A model generated the notes under the pieces. That model was not told the origin of the DNA. It ran no database searches and was given only the letters and a program-made list of their open reading frames with translations. A DNA stretch of 12,647 bases from an uncultured Eubacteriales bacterium. Lineage in GTDB: Bacteria > Bacillota > Clostridia > Oscillospirales > CAG-272. Both the position numbers and the translations under genes were made by a program. Each line of letters opens with the position of its first letter. Position 1 is the stretch's first letter. Positions 6,801-12,647 of the stretch are shown piece after piece. The DNA lies in contig CABUHS010000046.1 of the NCBI GenBank assembly GCA_902491535.1, positions 1-12,647 on the forward strand, in the 5' to 3' direction.

Positions 6801-7386
6801 CGCGGGAAATCTTCTCGGCTCAGAACAACACGGACAGATAGACAGTGTCGGATATGATCTGTATATGAAGCTTCTTAACGAGGCTATACTCGAAGAAAAA
6901 GGGATCGTACAGGAAGAAAAGAATATATGCAAAGTTTCGCTTGCGTTCGATGCATATCTTCCCGAAAAATTTATTCCCAGTCAGGCACAGCGAATAGACG
7001 CGTACAAGAAAATATCTTTCATTGAAACAACAGATGATTATAAAGATATTTTTGATGAACTCTCTGACAGATACGGAAAACTTCCCGTTCCGGCACGCAA
7101 TCTTCTGCGTATATCGTATATCCGCGCTGCGGCTTCTGCTTGCGGCCTTGAATCGGTTGAACAGAAAGACAACTCTGTAATGTTTATATCGAGCAAATTG
7201 CATGTGCCTACATGGATCGAGCTTGCACAGATATACAACGGAAAACTTCTGCTTAACCTTTCATCCAAGCCGTATGTATGTTACCGTATGAGAAAAGGAA
7301 CGGATACGCTCGAATTTCTTATGGAATTGTTTGCAAAATATATACAAATTACTGAAGAAAAAAAGTTGAATAATACAGTTAATTAA
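3847..7386 (+). CDS. mfd: Transcription-repair coupling factor Mfd
   Basis: Mfd is a DNA translocase that pushes off RNA polymerase stalled at DNA lesions and recruits UvrA to start nucleotide excision repair. At 1179 residues it has normal full length. Domains in order: a UvrB-like N-terminal module without a working ATPase; a basic linker (about 477-499, rich in R and K); the CarD-like RNA polymerase interaction domain from about 503 to 565 (IGDYVVHEIHGIGRY); the RecG-like motor with Walker A GDVGFGKTE at 659-667, Walker B DEEQ at 760-763, TATPIPRTL at 786-794 and the QIRGRIGR arginine motif at 929-936; and a C-terminal regulatory domain. The ATG at 3847 has AGGA 8 nt upstream (3835-3838). 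The lipoprotein gene follows 38 nt after the stop and is probably co-transcribed. The peptidyl-tRNA hydrolase gene often found before mfd in Firmicutes is absent here. Confidence 0.98.
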   Translation: MNILTDSIKKEREYEGLISAVYSEAVAKHPRKIVSTGLCEGARTSFLISLARDYRARFGHGFLLIVPDEKEGQKIFAACRDSGTDAAVYPSRDFIFHNMTFSHELEYERLSVLSSIMHEQYDIIIATPDAALQYTIPPHILSESAVRLAEGGEISTEALGSYLIRNGYVRVDMVEGPGQYAVRGDIADIYPPNCENPVRIQFFGDEIERMEYFDIITQRRTEKLPYVEITPAREVILGDGDREMLHSTIEAQIKRTRDERIADMLRTELDAVDSGIELNFADKYISLIYNEKCCLLDYFYNTPFVVIQEHSAVNDRIKAFEFRSKETIEELISDAEIYGKYADYNKWGQDFNAFTDSVPCLVCDAFVTELAGKTSNLFSFITKHTVSYADNFELLAEDLALYLKNGFRTVILCDNSVMEKNTQNLLAEKNIPSVISPFEENDSTDRSVPIITSGITIPGYELTVSKFAVLSLCENTAPGARTAASRRRRHAKKKSARERIMSYADLEIGDYVVHEIHGIGRYQGLESITHGGITAEYVKLIYDESALLYIPTDKLDMLSKYIGAGAEDGTVRLSKIGGHDWGKSKTRAKKATKEMARELIALYAQRKRRPGFAFSPDDEMQRQFESSFEYEETDGQISAVAEIKRDMEDSCPMDRLLCGDVGFGKTEVALRAAFKAVSCGKQVAILVPTTILAMQHYKTILSRMRGFPVHADLLSRFRTKQEQAETLRRLRRGEIDIIVGTHRMISKDIVFKDLGLLIIDEEQRFGVAQKEKLKQISSNVDVLTLTATPIPRTLNMAMSGIRDMSILEEAPGDRLPVQTYVLEYDEIILSDAIKKELHRGGQVFWLHNRVENIEQTAAAVRSMVPEARVVFAHGKMDREQISDIWSSLILGEIDVLISTTIIETGVDIPNANTLIIEHADKMGLSQLHQIRGRIGRSSRRAYAYLTYPKGAALSDIADKRLEAIRDYSEFGSGFKIALRDLELRGAGNLLGSEQHGQIDSVGYDLYMKLLNEAILEEKGIVQEEKNICKVSLAFDAYLPEKFIPSQAQRIDAYKKISFIETTDDYKDIFDELSDRYGKLPVPARNLLRISYIRAAASACGLESVEQKDNSVMFISSKLHVPTWIELAQIYNGKLLLNLSSKPYVCYRMRKGTDTLEFLMELFAKYIQITEEKKLNNTVN

Positions 7387-7409
7387 GATATTATATTTAC
7401 ATATAATAT

Positions 7410-7420
7410 AAGGATGTGAT
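7410..7420 (+). promoter_or_regulatory. Extended Shine-Dalgarno that decides the lipoprotein start
   Basis: AAGGATGTGAT matches the anti-Shine-Dalgarno complement AAGGAGGTGAT at 10 of 11 positions. Its core ends 8 nt before the TTG at 7425, ideal spacing. The upstream GTG (7416) and ATG (7419) lie inside this sequence and so cannot be the start if it is used. Confidence 0.7.
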
Positions 7421-7424
7421 GTAT

Positions 7425-8528
7425 TTGAAAAGACAGCTCCGAATAATAGCCGCTGTTTTGTGTACCGTTATTTTAACAGTAAATTTTTTCTCCTGCTCAT
7501 CTAAGGATAAAAAGATAGCCATGACATACGGTCAGACTGAAATAACAGAAGGAATGTATTCGTACTGGCTTTCAGTCTATAAAACAAATTTTGTTTACAG
7601 CTTCGGCGGCGGAAATGATACTGCCGAATTCTGGGAAAGCAAACTTGAGAACGGCACTACATATGCCGATTATGCCGAAAACGAAATTATAAAACTTATA
7701 AAATATTTTGCAGTCGGAAATGAGCTTTTCAGAGAATACGGTTTGAAAATTGACCGTGATATTACAGATAAGATCAATGCAGATATCCAGGAAAAACTGG
7801 ATTATGCAGGAAGCCGTCCGGCGCTCAATAAGGACCTTTCGGCATTCGGTATAAATATAGACGGACTAAAGAGCATATATGTTGCCGAAGAAAAATGGCA
7901 GGCAGTCTACGATTACCTTTACGGAACCGAGGGTATCGAACGGATATCAGATGATATTATTGAACAATATTACAGAGATAACTATTCTCTTCTCGGACTG
8001 ATCGTTCTGAATACTGCTTCAAAGCCGGTAACCGACGATGACGGCAAATATCTGACCGATTCCGACGGAAACATAAAAACAGTTCCGCTTACCGATGACG
8101 AAAAAGCGTTTAAGCAACAGAAAGCGGACGAGATAATAGTCTCTCTGGAAAGCGGAAGTGATTTTGACGGGCTTGCAAAGGAATATTCCGACAGCGATTT
8201 TTCCGGATATAAAAACGGAGTTTATGTATCTCCTGACAATGTTGATGTTTACGGCGCAGCGCTCATTCAAAAAGCCGCCGAAGCAGAAGTCGGTGATATT
8301 CTTAAAATAGAAGAAGACGGACTTATCTATATTGCCGTAAAACGTCAGCTGATCAACCGCACTGACATGGAACAGAGCGATACCGAACAGCTCTCAGGTC
8401 TGACCGATTCAGCTACAAGGGATATATATAATACAAAGTTCAATGCGCTTGCCAATAATGTAATTGTTAATAATGAGATATTGGCAGCTCATCCGATAGA
8501 AAAAGCAACTATGAACACACAGTATTAG
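7425..8528 (+). CDS. Parvulin-like (PrsA/SurA-type) foldase lipoprotein
   Basis: With the TTG start the product is 367 residues: a basic n-region (KRQLR), a hydrophobic core and a lipobox ending at Cys24 (FFSC, with an unusual Phe at -3), so it should be lipid-anchored on the outer face of the membrane. Residues about 26-160 resemble the helical SurA/PrsA N-terminal chaperone region. Residues about 184-305 resemble a parvulin (PpiC) fold: FDGLAKEYSDSD near 247-258 and a closing segment KIEEDGLIYIAVKR. The usual GGxLG of active parvulins is not clear (GYKNGVYV instead), and an acidic DDDGKYLTDSDG insert sits after the first strand, so isomerase activity is uncertain. It likely helps fold secreted proteins. 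It sits 38 nt after mfd and is probably read from the mfd promoter. Confidence 0.8.
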   Translation: MKRQLRIIAAVLCTVILTVNFFSCSSKDKKIAMTYGQTEITEGMYSYWLSVYKTNFVYSFGGGNDTAEFWESKLENGTTYADYAENEIIKLIKYFAVGNELFREYGLKIDRDITDKINADIQEKLDYAGSRPALNKDLSAFGINIDGLKSIYVAEEKWQAVYDYLYGTEGIERISDDIIEQYYRDNYSLLGLIVLNTASKPVTDDDGKYLTDSDGNIKTVPLTDDEKAFKQQKADEIIVSLESGSDFDGLAKEYSDSDFSGYKNGVYVSPDNVDVYGAALIQKAAEAEVGDILKIEEDGLIYIAVKRQLINRTDMEQSDTEQLSGLTDSATRDIYNTKFNALANNVIVNNEILAAHPIEKATMNTQY

Positions 8529-8542
8529 TATCAAATATAATA

Positions 8543-8555
8543 CCCGGTACCCGGG
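8543..8555. repeat. Small GC hairpin between lipoprotein and zinc-ribbon genes
   Basis: CCCGG (8543-8547) and CCGGG (8551-8555) pair around TAC. The bases after it are AT-rich (ATTTAAAAAT) but not a U-run, so at most it is a weak attenuator or an mRNA processing boundary. Confidence 0.3.
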
Positions 8556-8591
8556 ATTTAAAAATATAAATAATAATACAGGAGGCAAAAT

Positions 8592-9116
8592 ATGGCTATC
8601 AGAATTGACGATTTATGGAATAATGTAAGAAAAAATGCAGGATCTGCGAAAAATATGGCTGAGCTTAAGATACGCCTTTCGCGTGAAAAAAATGAGCTTA
8701 ACGAGCTTTACCGCCTGCTCGGATGCATTTGCTACAAGAACATTTCAGGCGGAACCAATGAGGATACGGGAGTCCTTTGCTGCGATATTAAAAATAAACT
8801 TGATTATATTGAAGAGATAAAGCAGGAAATAAACAGAATCGAGGGAAATATTGAATGCCCGTCGTGCCGCAAAATTGCGTCAAATAAATATACATTCTGC
8901 CCTTTCTGCGGTGAAAAACTTCCGGACAACAATCCGGAAGAAAAAAACGACACCGACGCTGAAGAATCAGTTTATGAAAATACAAATTCCGAGAATGATC
9001 GGGACGCTGTTGACCAAAATAATGCCGACGCTTCACCGGATAACGAAGAACAAACAGAGGCTGTATCAAAGCTTGATTTTTCAGACGAGATTCAGGATAT
9101 ATCGGAAAATGACTGA
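8592..9116 (+). CDS. Small coiled-coil zinc-ribbon protein of unknown function
   Basis: This 174-residue soluble protein starts at an ATG with AGGAGG (8580-8585) 6 nt upstream, the best ribosome binding site in the window. Residues about 18-43 and 65-88 are charged, heptad-like and probably form a helical hairpin or coiled coil. They are followed by a zinc ribbon, CPSC (89-92) and CPFCG (103-107), and a very acidic, Asp/Glu/Asn-rich tail from about 108 to the end. There is no signal peptide or membrane segment. The order helix, zinc ribbon, disordered tail occurs in many short clostridial hypothetical proteins; no function can be named. It follows the lipoprotein gene by 63 nt and is probably the last gene of the mfd transcript. 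Confidence 0.8.
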   Translation: MAIRIDDLWNNVRKNAGSAKNMAELKIRLSREKNELNELYRLLGCICYKNISGGTNEDTGVLCCDIKNKLDYIEEIKQEINRIEGNIECPSCRKIASNKYTFCPFCGEKLPDNNPEEKNDTDAEESVYENTNSENDRDAVDQNNADASPDNEEQTEAVSKLDFSDEIQDISEND

Positions 9117-9173
9117 AAATCCGACATGTCCTAAACTGTACGAGAGCGAAAATCTCATGTTTTTACATCTTTT

Positions 9174-9197
9174 AAGGAAAGATATGTTTCTTTTTTT
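9174..9197 (+). terminator. Weak intrinsic terminator after the zinc-ribbon gene
   Basis: AAGGAAA (9174-9180) can pair with TTTCTTT (9187-9193), with one G-U pair, around GATATG, and a T-run extends to 9197. The stem is AT-rich and weak, but it lies between a gene end and a strong new promoter. A second, poorer candidate is GAGA...TCTC at 9142-9155, followed by ATGTTTTT. Confidence 0.4.
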
Positions 9198-9207
9198 GTA
9201 AAAACTA

Positions 9208-9236
9208 TTGCATTATTAGAAAACATGTGATATAAT
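9208..9236 (+). promoter_or_regulatory. Promoter of the rimP-nusA-infB operon
   Basis: TTGCAT (9208-9213), 17 nt, TATAAT (9231-9236), with the extended -10 TGA at 9228-9230. Transcription would start near 9243, leaving a leader of about 95 nt before rimP. Confidence 0.75.
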
Positions 9237-9262
9237 ATAATCATTATCAATATTATTTATGA

Positions 9263-9289
9263 TAAAGAGTAGGCTCGTCCTGCTCTTTA
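9263..9289 (+). promoter_or_regulatory. Leader hairpin of the rimP operon
   Basis: TAAAGAGTAGG (9263-9273) pairs with CCTGCTCTTTA (9279-9289), 11 pairs including one T-G, around CTCGT. It lies in the leader 49 nt before the rimP ATG. Similar AAAGAGT...CTCTTT stems precede rimP in other Firmicutes as I recall. The tail TCTTTA is only weakly U-rich, so it could be an attenuator, a protein-binding hairpin or a stabilising stem. Confidence 0.55.
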
Positions 9290-9337
9290 ATCTTTATACG
9301 GATCTTGTATCTGTATCCCTTACGAAAGGAAAAACTG

Positions 9338-9835
9338 ATGGCAAATAAATCATCAAAAAACACCGCTGCCATTGTTCGGGATCTTCTTGAAGGTACCGTA
9401 AACTCGCTCGGATTCGATTTGTGGGATGTCGAATATGTTAAAGAAGGCGCTGATATGTATCTGCGCATAACTATAGACAGTCCTGCCGGAATAGATATAA
9501 CGGATTGTGAAAGAGTTCACCGGGTCATAGATCCTATTATAGACGAAGCGGATCCGATAGACGAGGCATATATGCTCGAAGTTTCTTCTCCCGGTGTTGA
9601 ACGCCAGCTCAGAACGCCAAGCCATTTTGAGTCTTGTATCGGCGAACGGATAACCGTAAAGCTGTTCTCTGCAATAGAAGGAATTACAGCGGCGGCAGGC
9701 AAGCAACTGACAGGAATTCTTAAGGCATTTGACACCTCGTCCAAGGATATTACTGTTGATGTAGACGGCAAGGATATAATTATCCCCTGGAATATCATGT
9801 CCAGAACGAATATTTACTTCGATTTCGGAGACTGA
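9338..9835 (+). CDS. rimP: Ribosome maturation factor RimP
   Basis: RimP binds the small ribosomal subunit and is needed for late 30S maturation. The protein is 165 residues from the ATG at 9338, which has AAAGGA (9325-9330) 7 nt upstream. An in-frame TTG at 9305 would add 11 residues but has no ribosome binding site, so it is rejected. The N-terminal domain (LGFDLWDVEYVKEG, then ITDCERVHRVIDP) and the family signature LEVSSPGVER (ending at residues 82-89) are intact, followed by the C-terminal SH3-like barrel with GKDIIIPWNIMSR. It is the first gene of the operon; nusA follows after 86 nt. Confidence 0.96.
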   Translation: MANKSSKNTAAIVRDLLEGTVNSLGFDLWDVEYVKEGADMYLRITIDSPAGIDITDCERVHRVIDPIIDEADPIDEAYMLEVSSPGVERQLRTPSHFESCIGERITVKLFSAIEGITAAAGKQLTGILKAFDTSSKDITVDVDGKDIIIPWNIMSRTNIYFDFGD

Positions 9836-9872
9836 TCAGAAATTATAAAAATAAAAACGATACGCTCAAATG

Positions 9873-9911
9873 AAAGGAGAACGGTCCAAAGGTACTATAA
9901 CTGCCAGGATC
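9873..9911 (+). promoter_or_regulatory. Distant Shine-Dalgarno plus hairpin before nusA
   Basis: AAAGGAGA (9873-9880) is a strong ribosome binding site but lies about 41 nt before the nusA ATG. Between them GGTCC (9883-9887) and GGATC (9907-9911) can pair (one G-U), with GGTA (9891-9894) and TGCC (9902-9905) pairing inside. The only closer site, AGGA at 9906-9909, is within the stem and 12 nt from the ATG. Folding would bring the strong site nearer and hide the weak one. Confidence 0.4.
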
Positions 9912-9921
9912 AATACAAAGA

Positions 9922-10947
9922 ATGAATGTAGAATTTTTTAACGCGATCGATTTGCTCGGAAAACAGAAAGGAATCCCTACCGACATGATCCTCGAACGCG
10001 TCGAAACTGCGCTTACAAACGCATATAAAAAGGAAAAGAACGGCGGCGGAAATATTAAGGTTATTCTTGATCCCGAAAAAAAAGACGTAAGAGTTATCGA
10101 GCTGAAAGAAATCGTCGAAACAGTTGACGATCCCGACGTTCAGATAACCCTTGAGGAAGCAAAAAAATACAATCATAAAAATATGCTCGGTGGAATATGC
10201 GAAATTGAAGTTCCTCTCAAGAATTTCAGCCGAATCAGCGCACAGACCGCAAAACAGGTTATAATTCAGGGAATACGCGAAGCAGAGCGCGGAATGCTTA
10301 TTGAGCAGTATGAGACAAAAAAAGAAGAAATTATAACCGCAACAGTATACAAAACATCAACGCCGAACGGAGCTGTAATCGTCGACACAGGAACAAGCCG
10401 CGTAGCGCTTCTGAAAGAAGAGCAGATTCCGGGAGAAGTTTATCATGAGGGCGACCGTATAAAAGTTTACGTTATTGAAGTACGGAGAGAAAGCCGCGGA
10501 CCTCTTGTTACACTTTCAAGAACTCATGCAGGACTTGTAAAAAGACTTTTCGAGCTTGAAGTGCCCGAAATAAAGGACGGAACCGTAGTTATTGAAAATG
10601 TGATACGCGAAGCAGGATCAAGAACAAAAATGTCAGTTTCGAGCCGAGATCCCAATGTCGATCCTGTAGGAGCATGCATAGGTACTCACGGTACCCGTAT
10701 CGGCGATATAACGCGCGAGCTTGGCGGTGAGAAGATCGATATAGTAAAATACAGCGACGATCCGGCGGAATATATTGCATCCGCTCTCGCTCCGGCTGCA
10801 GCACGTAATGTTATTATTGACGACGAACGCTCCGCACGCGTAATTGTAGATCCCGAACAGCTTTCTCTTGCAATAGGTAAGGAAGGTCAGAATGCAAGAC
10901 TTGCAGCAAGACTTACCGGATACAAGATAGATATAAAAGCTCAGTAA
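9922..10947 (+). CDS. nusA: Transcription termination/antitermination factor NusA
   Basis: NusA binds RNA polymerase and nascent RNA and controls pausing, termination and antitermination. The protein is 341 residues, the short Firmicutes form without the acidic C-terminal repeats of proteobacteria. Domains: N-terminal polymerase-binding domain about 1-125; S1 domain about 135-200; KH1 with GTHG at 254-257, within DPNVDPVGACIGTHG; KH2 with GKEG at 319-322, within LSLAIGKEGQNARLAARL. The start MNVEFFNAIDLLGKQKG aligns with typical NusA N-termini and an in-frame stop at 9898-9900 limits extension, so the ATG at 9922 is right despite its poor local ribosome binding site. KH1 has Thr-His where many homologues have Pro-Lys or similar. 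ylxR follows after 45 nt. Confidence 0.97.
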   Translation: MNVEFFNAIDLLGKQKGIPTDMILERVETALTNAYKKEKNGGGNIKVILDPEKKDVRVIELKEIVETVDDPDVQITLEEAKKYNHKNMLGGICEIEVPLKNFSRISAQTAKQVIIQGIREAERGMLIEQYETKKEEIITATVYKTSTPNGAVIVDTGTSRVALLKEEQIPGEVYHEGDRIKVYVIEVRRESRGPLVTLSRTHAGLVKRLFELEVPEIKDGTVVIENVIREAGSRTKMSVSSRDPNVDPVGACIGTHGTRIGDITRELGGEKIDIVKYSDDPAEYIASALAPAAARNVIIDDERSARVIVDPEQLSLAIGKEGQNARLAARLTGYKIDIKAQ

Positions 10948-10992
10948 ACAAAATCTTATTAAAAATAAACCGGAACGGAGGCGGATCACGGC

Positions 10993-11280
10993 TTGCAGGC
11001 GTCAGAACAATCCAAACGTAAAATACCTGAGAGAAAATGCATAGGATGCGGCGAAGCAAAGAAAAAATCAGACCTTCTTCGCATTGTTCGTTCACCCGAA
11101 ATGCAGGTTTCTATCGATAAAACAGGAAAAAAATCAGGAAGAGGTGCATATCTATGTCCGTGTACATCGTGCTTAAAAAAGGCACGAAAAAGTAAACGGC
11201 TTGAAAAAAATCTTTCATGTGAAATTCCTGACAGTGTTTATGACGCTCTTGAAGCAGAGCTGAAAGAAAATGGAGAATAA
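10993..11280 (+). CDS. ylxR: YlxR/RnpM family RNA-binding protein
   Basis: A small basic protein of 95 residues of the YlxR family (DUF448), found between nusA and infB across Firmicutes; the B. subtilis member has been reported to bind the RNase P RNA and modulate RNase P. The family motifs are visible: RKCIGCG (Cys16, Cys19) and KKSGRGAYLC ending at Cys55, followed by PCTSC with extra cysteines at 57 and 60. The start is TTG at 10993, with GGAGG (10977-10981) 11 nt upstream; no ATG or GTG in frame is suitably placed. The 3' end overlaps the next gene by 11 nt, which points to translational coupling. Confidence 0.92.
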   Translation: MQASEQSKRKIPERKCIGCGEAKKKSDLLRIVRSPEMQVSIDKTGKKSGRGAYLCPCTSCLKKARKSKRLEKNLSCEIPDSVYDALEAELKENGE

Positions 11281-11644
11281 AAACAATCTCAAGGGGATGC
11301 TCGGTCTTGCAAGCAAAGCCGGAACTCTCGTTTTCGGAACCGACCTTGTCGCAGACGCCGTTCGCAGCGGTAAATGCGGCGCAGTATTCACTGCGAAGGA
11401 CGCATCCCGTGGGACACTTAAACGAATATTCAATTTTTGCAGCGAATGCAATGCAGATATGTTCGCAACAGGACTTTTGAAGAGCGAACTTGCTCATTGT
11501 ATCGGTAAATCAAAGAATATAAGCGTTGTCGCTTCGCGAAATGCAAATTTTGAAGCAGCTGTCTCAAATTTCTGCGAACGTTTAAATAACAATTTTTTTA
11601 CAGATGATTCTAATGCGAATATGGGAGGTATAACTCATAAATGA
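11270..11644 (+). CDS. ylxQ: YlxQ-like ribosomal L7Ae family RNA-binding protein
   Basis: 124 residues of the L7Ae/L30e/S12e/Gadd45 fold, whose members bind kink-turn RNA. The opening LKGMLGLASKAGTLVFGTDLVADAVRSGK is typical of YlxQ, and GLLKSELAHCIGKSKNISVVA matches the second half. The C-terminal extension after about residue 100 (NNNFFTDDSNANMGG) looks unstructured. It begins with an ATG inside the end of ylxR, has no independent strong ribosome binding site, and ends in a 4-nt ATGA overlap with infB. Precise role in the cell is not established for this family. Confidence 0.9.
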   Translation: MENKNNLKGMLGLASKAGTLVFGTDLVADAVRSGKCGAVFTAKDASRGTLKRIFNFCSECNADMFATGLLKSELAHCIGKSKNISVVASRNANFEAAVSNFCERLNNNFFTDDSNANMGGITHK

Positions 11645-12647
11645 TAGCAAACCAAAAATACCGAATAACTAATCTTGCCAAAGATTTAAATATTAAAAGC
11701 AAACAGCTTATAGCTATGCTGCCCGATTCCGGAGCAGGACGTACTTCTATGACAGAAATTACACCGGACGAATTCGGATATATTATGGATAAACTCACTT
11801 CGGATAATCAGATCGATAATATAGACGACTACCTTAGCGGTAAAACATCTATTACCGTAAGCGCTCCTGAAAAAACAGATAAAAAGATAAAGAGCGAAAC
11901 AGAAAACTCTGATTCTGCCCCAAATTCAGATAATAAAAAAACTGAAAAAACGGCTTCTGTAGAAAAACATACAGATAAGAATACAGTGTCCGAATCAAGG
12001 GCAAATTCCGATAATGGAAATACTCAAAAAAATACGAATGATGACCGGAAACAGCGCGGAACCAGCGAAAGAATGCAACAGCTCCGAGAAGCTCCCCGCC
12101 AGAATTCTACTGCGCAAAAAAATAACGCAAAGCAGAAAAATACTCAGCCCAAGACCAATACTAACAGGCAACAGATCATTCGTCCTAATGTAACAGCAGA
12201 GACTCAACAGACAACCGTAATAACGGATAAATCGTCTTCCGGCGCTAAAAAAACACGTATTGTCGATACAAGAACTTCATCGGTAGACCTTTCTAAATAT
12301 GATGAAAAGCTCGATCGCTTTGTGCCTGATTCTGCCGCAAAGAAAAATGACACTGCTTCAGACCGTCAGAAGTTCAAAAAGCAGAATACACGCGGCGGAC
12401 GTGACGGCAGAGGAGGAAAAGATCGTGCTGCACTTGAAAAGCAGCGCAAACAGGAACTTGAAAAAGCAAAAAAGCAGCCGCTTTCCATTACTATCCCCGA
12501 AGCTATTTCTGTAAGAGATCTTGCTGCACGGCTCAAAGTGACCGCAGCAGAGGTTATAAAGCGTCTCATGATGGCAGGAGTTATGGCTAATGTCACAGAG
12601 GTTATTGATTTTGACACGGCGCTTTATATAGCCGAGGACCTCGGTGC
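11641..12647 (+). CDS. infB: Translation initiation factor IF-2, N-terminal part
   Basis: IF2 is the GTPase that places initiator fMet-tRNA on the 30S subunit. The 335 codons visible are all N-terminal; the GTPase domain lies beyond the right edge. Residues about 7-30 (YRITNLAKDLNIKSKQLIAML) are the first IF2_N subdomain. About 75-200 is a low-complexity, Asn/Gln/Lys/Thr/Ser-rich linker without hydrophobic segments. RIVDTRTSSVDLSKYDEKLDRF (206-227) is a conserved clostridial IF2 element, then a charged Gly/Arg/Lys stretch, then a second IF2_N subdomain from 281 (SITIPEAISVRDLAARLKVTAAEVIK) to the edge. The ATG at 11641 overlaps the ylxQ stop, with GGGAGG (11623-11628) 12 nt upstream. Confidence 0.96.
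   Translation, partial: MIANQKYRITNLAKDLNIKSKQLIAMLPDSGAGRTSMTEITPDEFGYIMDKLTSDNQIDNIDDYLSGKTSITVSAPEKTDKKIKSETENSDSAPNSDNKKTEKTASVEKHTDKNTVSESRANSDNGNTQKNTNDDRKQRGTSERMQQLREAPRQNSTAQKNNAKQKNTQPKTNTNRQQIIRPNVTAETQQTTVITDKSSSGAKKTRIVDTRTSSVDLSKYDEKLDRFVPDSAAKKNDTASDRQKFKKQNTRGGRDGRGGKDRAALEKQRKQELEKAKKQPLSITIPEAISVRDLAARLKVTAAEVIKRLMMAGVMANVTEVIDFDTALYIAEDLG

Noticed and set aside
7379..7407. Promoter TTAATT-17-TATAAT between mfd and the lipoprotein gene
   Set aside because: The -35 box matches at only three of six positions, and the predicted start would fall inside the ribosome binding site.
9305..9337. Upstream TTG start for rimP
   Set aside because: It lacks a ribosome binding site, while the ATG at 9338 has AAAGGA at 7 nt and fits usual RimP N-termini.
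9353..9798. Minus-strand open frames opposite rimP, and similar ones opposite mfd, nusA, ylxR/ylxQ and infB
   Set aside because: They are shadows of conserved genes, with no ribosome binding sites or domains of their own.

Overview
The window looks like chromosomal DNA of a low-to-medium GC Gram-positive bacterium of the class Clostridia. This rests on the gene order rimP-nusA-ylxR-ylxQ(L7Ae-like)-infB, strong AGGAGG-type ribosome binding sites, near-consensus SigA promoters (several with TGn extended -10), TTG starts, a lipoprotein parvulin next to mfd, and a Clostridia-like IF2 N-terminus. A gut or anaerobic Oscillospirales-type host is a guess, not a demonstration.

Layout. (1) 1-3193, minus strand: the first 1064 residues of a very large membrane glycosyltransferase of the cyclic beta-1,2-glucan synthase (NdvB/ChvB) family, running off the left edge. 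The frame is open throughout. (2) 3194-3846: a 653-bp divergent spacer with no credible gene, packed with inverted repeats. Two adjacent elements of 66 and 65 nt (3438-3503 and 3511-3575) can each fold as an outer stem enclosing three hairpins, with different stem sequences. A near-consensus SigA promoter at 3348-3376 points at them with no gene immediately behind it, so a structured non-coding RNA or a structured intergenic repeat family is possible. The spacer ends with a second promoter that fits mfd, an operator-like palindrome over its -35 box, and a hairpin at the predicted mRNA 5' end. (3) 3847-9116, plus strand: mfd (transcription-repair coupling factor), a parvulin-like lipoprotein whose start is best placed at a TTG, and a small zinc-ribbon protein of unknown function. 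A weak terminator may follow at 9174-9197. (4) 9208-12647, plus strand: a strong promoter, a leader hairpin, then rimP, nusA, ylxR, ylxQ and infB (cut by the right edge). This is the conserved operon joining transcription elongation, 30S maturation and translation initiation.

How the genes work together. Mfd removes RNA polymerase stalled at lesions, and NusA modulates pausing and termination, so both act on the elongating polymerase. RimP, IF2, YlxR and YlxQ act on ribosome assembly, initiation or structured RNA. The lipoprotein and the glucan synthase are envelope functions and only positional neighbours. The genes are mostly standard families; the least explained part of the window is the palindrome-rich spacer at 3289-3655.
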